Shown piece by piece: positions 59,964-64,000 of a stretch of DNA of 64,000 nucleotides. Under the pieces are notes generated by a model, which saw only the letters and a program-made list of their open reading frames with translations, searched no databases and was not told where the DNA came from. Within the stretch, counting starts at the first letter, position 1. Each line of letters begins with the position of its first letter. The stretch covers positions 141,823,299-141,887,298 of the forward strand of contig NC_081406.1 in the NCBI RefSeq assembly GCF_030272615.1, in the 5' to 3' direction. A program made the position numbers and the translations under genes. This DNA is from Cryptomeria japonica. Its lineage: Eukaryota > Streptophyta > Pinopsida > Cupressales > Cupressaceae.

Positions 59964-61905
59964 TCAGGTATGACTATCTCCTGAGGCTGACAGTCTCGCA
60001 ACAGATGTCCTAGCTCCTGGATCTCCCTCGGGTGGATCATGTCAAGAAGGCCTCGTAACACCTTTGATCTCTATCCTCGTCTAACTCCAAATAGATCGAC
60101 TGGCTACATAGCTAGGAACTCTCTACTCTCTAGGGACTAGATCCTCATATAACCTCCTGTAGTACTTGGCCGCTATGGCCGTGTACCGTATCTCCCTTAG
60201 TGTGTCCCACATCAAGGCACCAACTATCGCTCTCTGCAATCTCTCTGCAAGCTCCTCTTCTCAACCCCAGTGCTCTCTCTCCGTATCCCGCTTTGTCGTA
60301 ATCTATGTAATCTGGCCCTGCTATGCTAGCACTTGTGCTTGTAGCTACTGCACTGTGACCTATAGGGATCTAATCTATGAGTCCTGTTGATGGGTAGGTA
60401 CCCTAATCTGAATGGGTACATGTGTCATGGTCCCACCAATACCTGTCCTTGTTCGAGGCACCGATGGAGGTATCTCCTCCTCTGGGCGGGTCACCTATCA
60501 TCATCTATACCCCTCACCACTGCTAACACAACACCTACCCTACTAGCACCGCCAACACCAAGGAGAAATCCTCCTCCTCTCCCTCCATCCCCTCCTCTTC
60601 CTCTATCTCTCACTCCATCACCCCCTCATCCTCTATCTCTCCCCAAACCTCCTCTATCATCACCATATCCTCCCCCTCCTCCTCCTCCATCATCCCCACC
60701 TCCCTCTCCGACTTTCTCTCCCTCCTCATCTCTCTGTCTAACTCCCCCTCTCCTCTCTGGCTTCTCATCCTCCTCATCATCAAAAGCAGGTAACATATCT
60801 ACTGGATCCAATATACATGCCATTGCATGTGCCATGAAGTAGGTTGATAACTCCTCTATCATCCCCGCATCAACAACCCCAACTTCGTAATCCTAGATTT
60901 GGCCTGCCAACGTCATGTACTCCTCTACTTCCGCTACACTATCCACTATGGGCCGCCACTCGGGCACATCCTGTCTCTAGCAAGCATATAAATATGCTCC
61001 CTTGGGTATCCCTTACTGTCTCCCATATTGCTGCTGCACACGACTATGCAAAAATTGCTCAATAATAAAGGGTGTCCGCCCGATGAAATATATAGACATA
61101 TAAACATACGACATCTCTAGCTCATCCTTAGCCCACACCTCGCAATCCATATACAGTCTCCAGATGATCGTATCAATATCATCCAATACTCTCCGCCAGT
61201 GCTCTAGTTTTCCCAGCTTATGCTGGACAACTATACCTATATACCTATACACATATGCTCGCCCAATAGGCCTATCCCTATCTACAAGTGGCCTCGCTGT
61301 AGGAATATGCTCCCAGGCCCACACTTGTAATAAGGTCACCCCTGCTGACAAACTCGTGTATCCCAGATACACTACCTGGTGTAGCTCCTTGTAAAGGTGT
61401 GCTAACATGCAAGACCCCCATACAAACCTGCGTCCCTGTGTAACCATGTCCTCCAAAACCAATCCCCATCCCACAGTTAGTCCCTTTGACCTACGGTTGG
61501 GAAACAAAAATCCACCAATGAAACCTGCTAGAATAGAGGGTAAAGGAGCATAATCAAGATCCGCAAACTCTTGCCATGGGATCTCATATCCACAAATCTG
61601 ATCATCCTAGAAGATGTGACTAAGAGCCTCTATCCCACCCTCCTTAGACTTCTCATATGGAAACAAGGCCCCTATAATTAGAATCTGCAAAATGTGATAA
61701 CAGTCCTCAGGTGTGACTGTTATCTCACCAGTAGCCAAATGGAAGGTAATTGTGTCACTATGCCACCTCTCTGCCAAAGTTGTCAACAAACCCCGGTTAA
61801 TGATATACCGAGGCATGTCTAATAAAGAAGTCAAACTGCATCTCTCAATCACATCTCTATCAGCCTGTGACAATCATGAAATCAATGACCATAGTTGTAG
61901 AAATC
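59964..61905 (-). pseudogene. Antisense plant-mobile-domain (PMD) gene of Tat B
   Basis: Minus strand, convergent with pol. From 61873 to 60626 one frame of about 416 codons holds with a few stops (near 61607, 61011, 60920). PMD signature: RGLLTTLAERWHSDTITFHL then EITVTPEDCYHIL, near 61670-61800. The region 61013-61507 is open (VGWGLVLEDMVTQGRRFVWG, LGKLEHWRRVLDDID) and aligns well with A. An acidic/Gly-rich run (FDDEEDEKPERRGG, near 60770) follows. A frameshift after 60626 separates the C-terminal part, which ends GDSHT* at 59964 as in A. Retention of the same protein in two diverged copies supports a real gene of the family. Confidence 0.85.
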
Positions 61906-62029
61906 ACTCTCATGACTAAAGTACACCAAGTTGTGCCTGCAAAACAACAAATGTCCATCATCAGTTCCCACTTCTATCTGATATATCCAATCAAAATAAA
62001 ATCAACTTGAAACAGTGACGCATCAAATC

Positions 62030-62215
62030 AAGCACCATATCAAAAATCAAAAATCCATATCGAACATCAAACTACCATATCAAAAATTAAAGCACCATAT
62101 CGAAAATCAAAGACCCATATCAAAAATCAAAGATCCATATTGAACATCAAAGCACCATATCGAAAATCAAAGCACTGTATTGAAAATCAAAGCATCATAT
62201 CAAGAAATCATATCA
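62030..62215. repeat. 20-bp tandem repeat upstream of Tat B PMD gene
   Basis: About nine units of the type GCACCATATCGAAAATCAAA with variants. It occupies the place of the 35-bp repeat in A but is unrelated in sequence. Confidence 0.85.
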
Positions 62216-62609
62216 AAGACCCATAACACAAGCAATTCAAAATCCATAATGCATACATCACATCAGGAATCATATTAGAAATCAAGAATCATAACTAATA
62301 TCGGACATCAAATTCATTTGCAAGGAAAAAAATCAAAGATCCACATCAAATAGAAAATTAGGATCCTCATTCAAACAATCAATCAACTTGGCACTTCATA
62401 ACGAAAGCAATTTTAGTAGACTCTCAATCATCATATCAAGACCCAAACATCATCACAATAGCCAAAACATTGGCTCAACACCCATCCCAAAACACTCAGC
62501 AGGCACCTATCCACTCCTAAGCCATCTACCTCATCTATTCCCCCTGTGACACATTCTTCCAAGTCTTTTCTACCCATTTTTCTTACCCATGCACCATCAC
62601 ATCCCTCCC

Positions 62610-62902
62610 ATGCGCTAAGCTACTAACCATGCGCTATCTTTCCTCACCTATGCACTGTAATCTTTATTCTACGTGCTAAACTAACTTATGTGTTAACTGG
62701 GGTTGCCATCACACTAACCTGCTTACCCTACGTGCTAGTCTTAACCCTCTAAGCGCTCACCTGTCAACCTTATGCGCTAAAAGACTAGACATGCTATCCC
62801 AAACCTGCAACACACTACATAATGCCCTCAGGCACTGACCTAGCTAGATTACCCTACGCTACTGACCTTATCGTATGCGCTACCCTAGACTGCCTATGCG
62901 CA
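62610..62902 (-). repeat. TAGCGC array 3 of Tat B (decayed, antisense)
   Basis: Units ATGCGCTAAGC, ATGCGCTATCT, ATGCACTGTAA, ACGTGCTAAAC, ACGTGCTAGTC, ATGCGCTAAAA and others, in the same orientation as array 3 of A and again upstream of the antisense gene. Confidence 0.88.
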
Positions 62903-63139
62903 AAAACGATGAATTTGGAAAAAAAAAATGAAAAACGTGATCAAAATCGATAAAATTAATAAAAAATGTGGTAAAATTTAGATCACTTTTAGGTGGACCA
63001 TACGCAGCGGGCCTCCGGTATCAACAAACGTGCTCGAATCGGTGAGAAGCATAAGGAACTGACATTTTTCGTCAGAGCTAAGATGTCACAATCACAAAGA
63101 GACAAATGTGCAAATGATAAGAATAGAATCACTTTTTAC

Positions 63140-63148
63140 CTTTTTATA
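63140..63148 (-). promoter_or_regulatory. Minus-strand TATA box for the antisense PMD gene (Tat B)
   Basis: TATAAAAAG on the minus strand, aligned with 28614-28607 of A. Confidence 0.65.
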
Positions 63149-63457
63149 GGGTAAATGTCAAAAAGGGTTAGTAAGTGGGGCATGTATTTTGCTCATTTTC
63201 TCACTTTTAACCTTATCAAACATCATTTTTTGGGAGATGAATCAATTACACTGCATTCAACACCGTCGAAATTTCAAAATGAAATTAATTAAAAAATGCT
63301 CATCAAATCAACAAAATTTTCAAAATCTTTGATTCATCTCCTGAGGGGTCATCATCAATATCGTTCATCAAATATAGGGCATCATATCGACATTTCGACA
63401 CAAACATCATACCTAGAAAAGTTTTCTTTGAATCAACATGTGCACACACATCACTTC

Positions 63458-63471
63458 AAAGAGGGGCAAAA
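63458..63471 (+). other. Tat B polypurine tract
   Basis: AAAGAGGGGCAAAA, identical to A, directly before the 3' LTR. Confidence 0.9.
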
Positions 63472-64000
63472 TGTAGACGTATAAAAATGATCACTTTCCT
63501 AAATGAATATTTAATATTCATTTTAACCTCATTCCTCTATTTAATTAAATTATTCACATTCATCTATTTAATTAAATAAATTACTTAATTTATTTAATTA
63601 AGTTCACCTAAGCCTTTCATAACCTTTAATTAAATAAATCACTTTATTTAATTAATTCCCCTTTCTCCCCTTCTAATTAAATTTATATTTAATTAAATTG
63701 ATCCTTGCAAGTAAATAACTCTAATTTATTTATTTTAATCCCCCACTTGTATTTATGCAAGTTGCATCTATTTTTGTTGAAATAAAGTAATTTATTTTAA
63801 TTAAAATTCCCCTCCATCCACTTGCAAAATCCTACATCTCCTACTTGCCTCCCTAAAGCCCTTCTAGATTCTTCTAATCACCTCTAAATTAGCCTAATCC
63901 ATCTCCTAAATGTTGTCACATCCCTAAGCAAAGGGAAGTCACTTCTCAAACCCTCAAAGTCTTTGAAAACCATTAAAGGCTTTATGTCTTCAACAAATTA
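63472..64000 (+). repeat. Tat B 3' LTR (cut by the window end)
   Basis: First 529 bp, starting TGTAGACG. Compared with 32667 onward it differs by several percent and lacks about 15 bp of a TTTAATTAAATT-type duplication present in the 5' copy. Confidence 0.92.

Larger units (their letters stand above)
62903..63471. other. Promoter region of the Tat B antisense gene
   Basis: No gene. Contains the minus-strand TATA box (63148-63140) and blocks shared with A (TTTTCAAAATC..GATTCATCTCC near 63315; ACATGTGCACACAC near 63437). Ends in the polypurine tract. Confidence 0.6.
32667..64000 (+). mobile_element. Tat/Ogre-type element B (incomplete at window end)
   Basis: Same family as A: LTR start TGTAGATG/TGTAGACG, primer site TGGTGCCCACCATGGGGC, leader arrays, ORF1, gag-pol, antisense PMD gene, inverted array, AAAGAGGGGCAAAA tract, and a 3' LTR that runs off the window. 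Two later elements, S2 and C, sit inside it. Its LTRs differ from each other by several percent by eye, including a deletion of about 15 bases. Gag-pol has frameshifts as well as stops, so B is older than A. GTTTG (32662-32666) is the presumed left target copy; the right copy is outside. Confidence 0.92.

Noticed and set aside
60387-60842. Plus-strand proline-rich frame of 151 codons
   Set aside because: Shadow of the acidic/Gly-rich run of the Tat B antisense PMD gene; a CT-rich strand gives long Pro/Ser frames.

Overview
The window is plant nuclear DNA made almost entirely of nested LTR retrotransposons. I see no free-standing conventional host gene, rRNA, tRNA or CRISPR. Large Ty3/gypsy elements of the Tat/Ogre type, Ty1/copia elements with Sirevirus-style ends, a chromodomain gypsy element and AT-rich LTRs point to a seed plant with a large, retroelement-dominated genome. 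A gymnosperm is possible, but the sequence alone does not decide it.

Layout. (1) The oldest visible layer on the left is a decayed chromovirus: gag-protease at 3-919, pol remnants and chromodomain at 9884-11112, 3' LTR at 11144-11930 plus 30437-30530. It is split by two later insertions. (2) Sirevirus-like copia S1 (920-9878, target duplication GGTCA) sits in its protease-pol junction. S1 itself carries a 1.2 kb solo LTR (2591-3787, duplication GCTGT). (3) Tat element A (11931-30436, 18.5 kb) sits in the chromovirus 3' LTR. (4) 30531-32666 is a fragment of another gypsy element on the minus strand, with an unrecognised plus-strand gene (31251-31937) running tail to tail with it. (5) Tat element B (32667 to beyond 64000) is a second, older member of the same family as A. 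It was inserted into that gypsy integrase. (6) Copia S2 (33499-40714, duplication GACAA) sits in B's 5' LTR. (7) Element C (45006-51591, duplication GTGAT) sits in B's gag. It is a Sirevirus-type non-autonomous element that has lost protease, integrase and reverse transcriptase and instead carries a zinc-knuckle protein and a large unknown protein.

How the parts work together. A and B share one plan: LTR, a 3 kb leader, a small ORF1, gag-protease-G-patch-RT-RNase H-second RNase H-integrase in one frame, then a convergent antisense gene encoding a plant mobile domain (PMD) protein, then the 3' LTR. The leader of the sense transcript contains arrays of a degenerate 21-bp repeat with the core TAGCGCRT. 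The leader of the antisense gene contains the same array, in the same orientation relative to its own transcription, behind a conserved minus-strand TATA box. This doubled, strand-symmetric array is the most striking undescribed-looking feature here. Three different elements (A/B, the minus-strand gypsy fragment, and C) each carry an extra gene with a TATA box of its own.

All coding regions carry stops, frameshifts or deletions. Element A has LTRs that differ at only about 13 sites in 1.47 kb by my own eye count, yet its pol frame holds eleven stops and no frameshift. That fits a defective lineage moved in trans.
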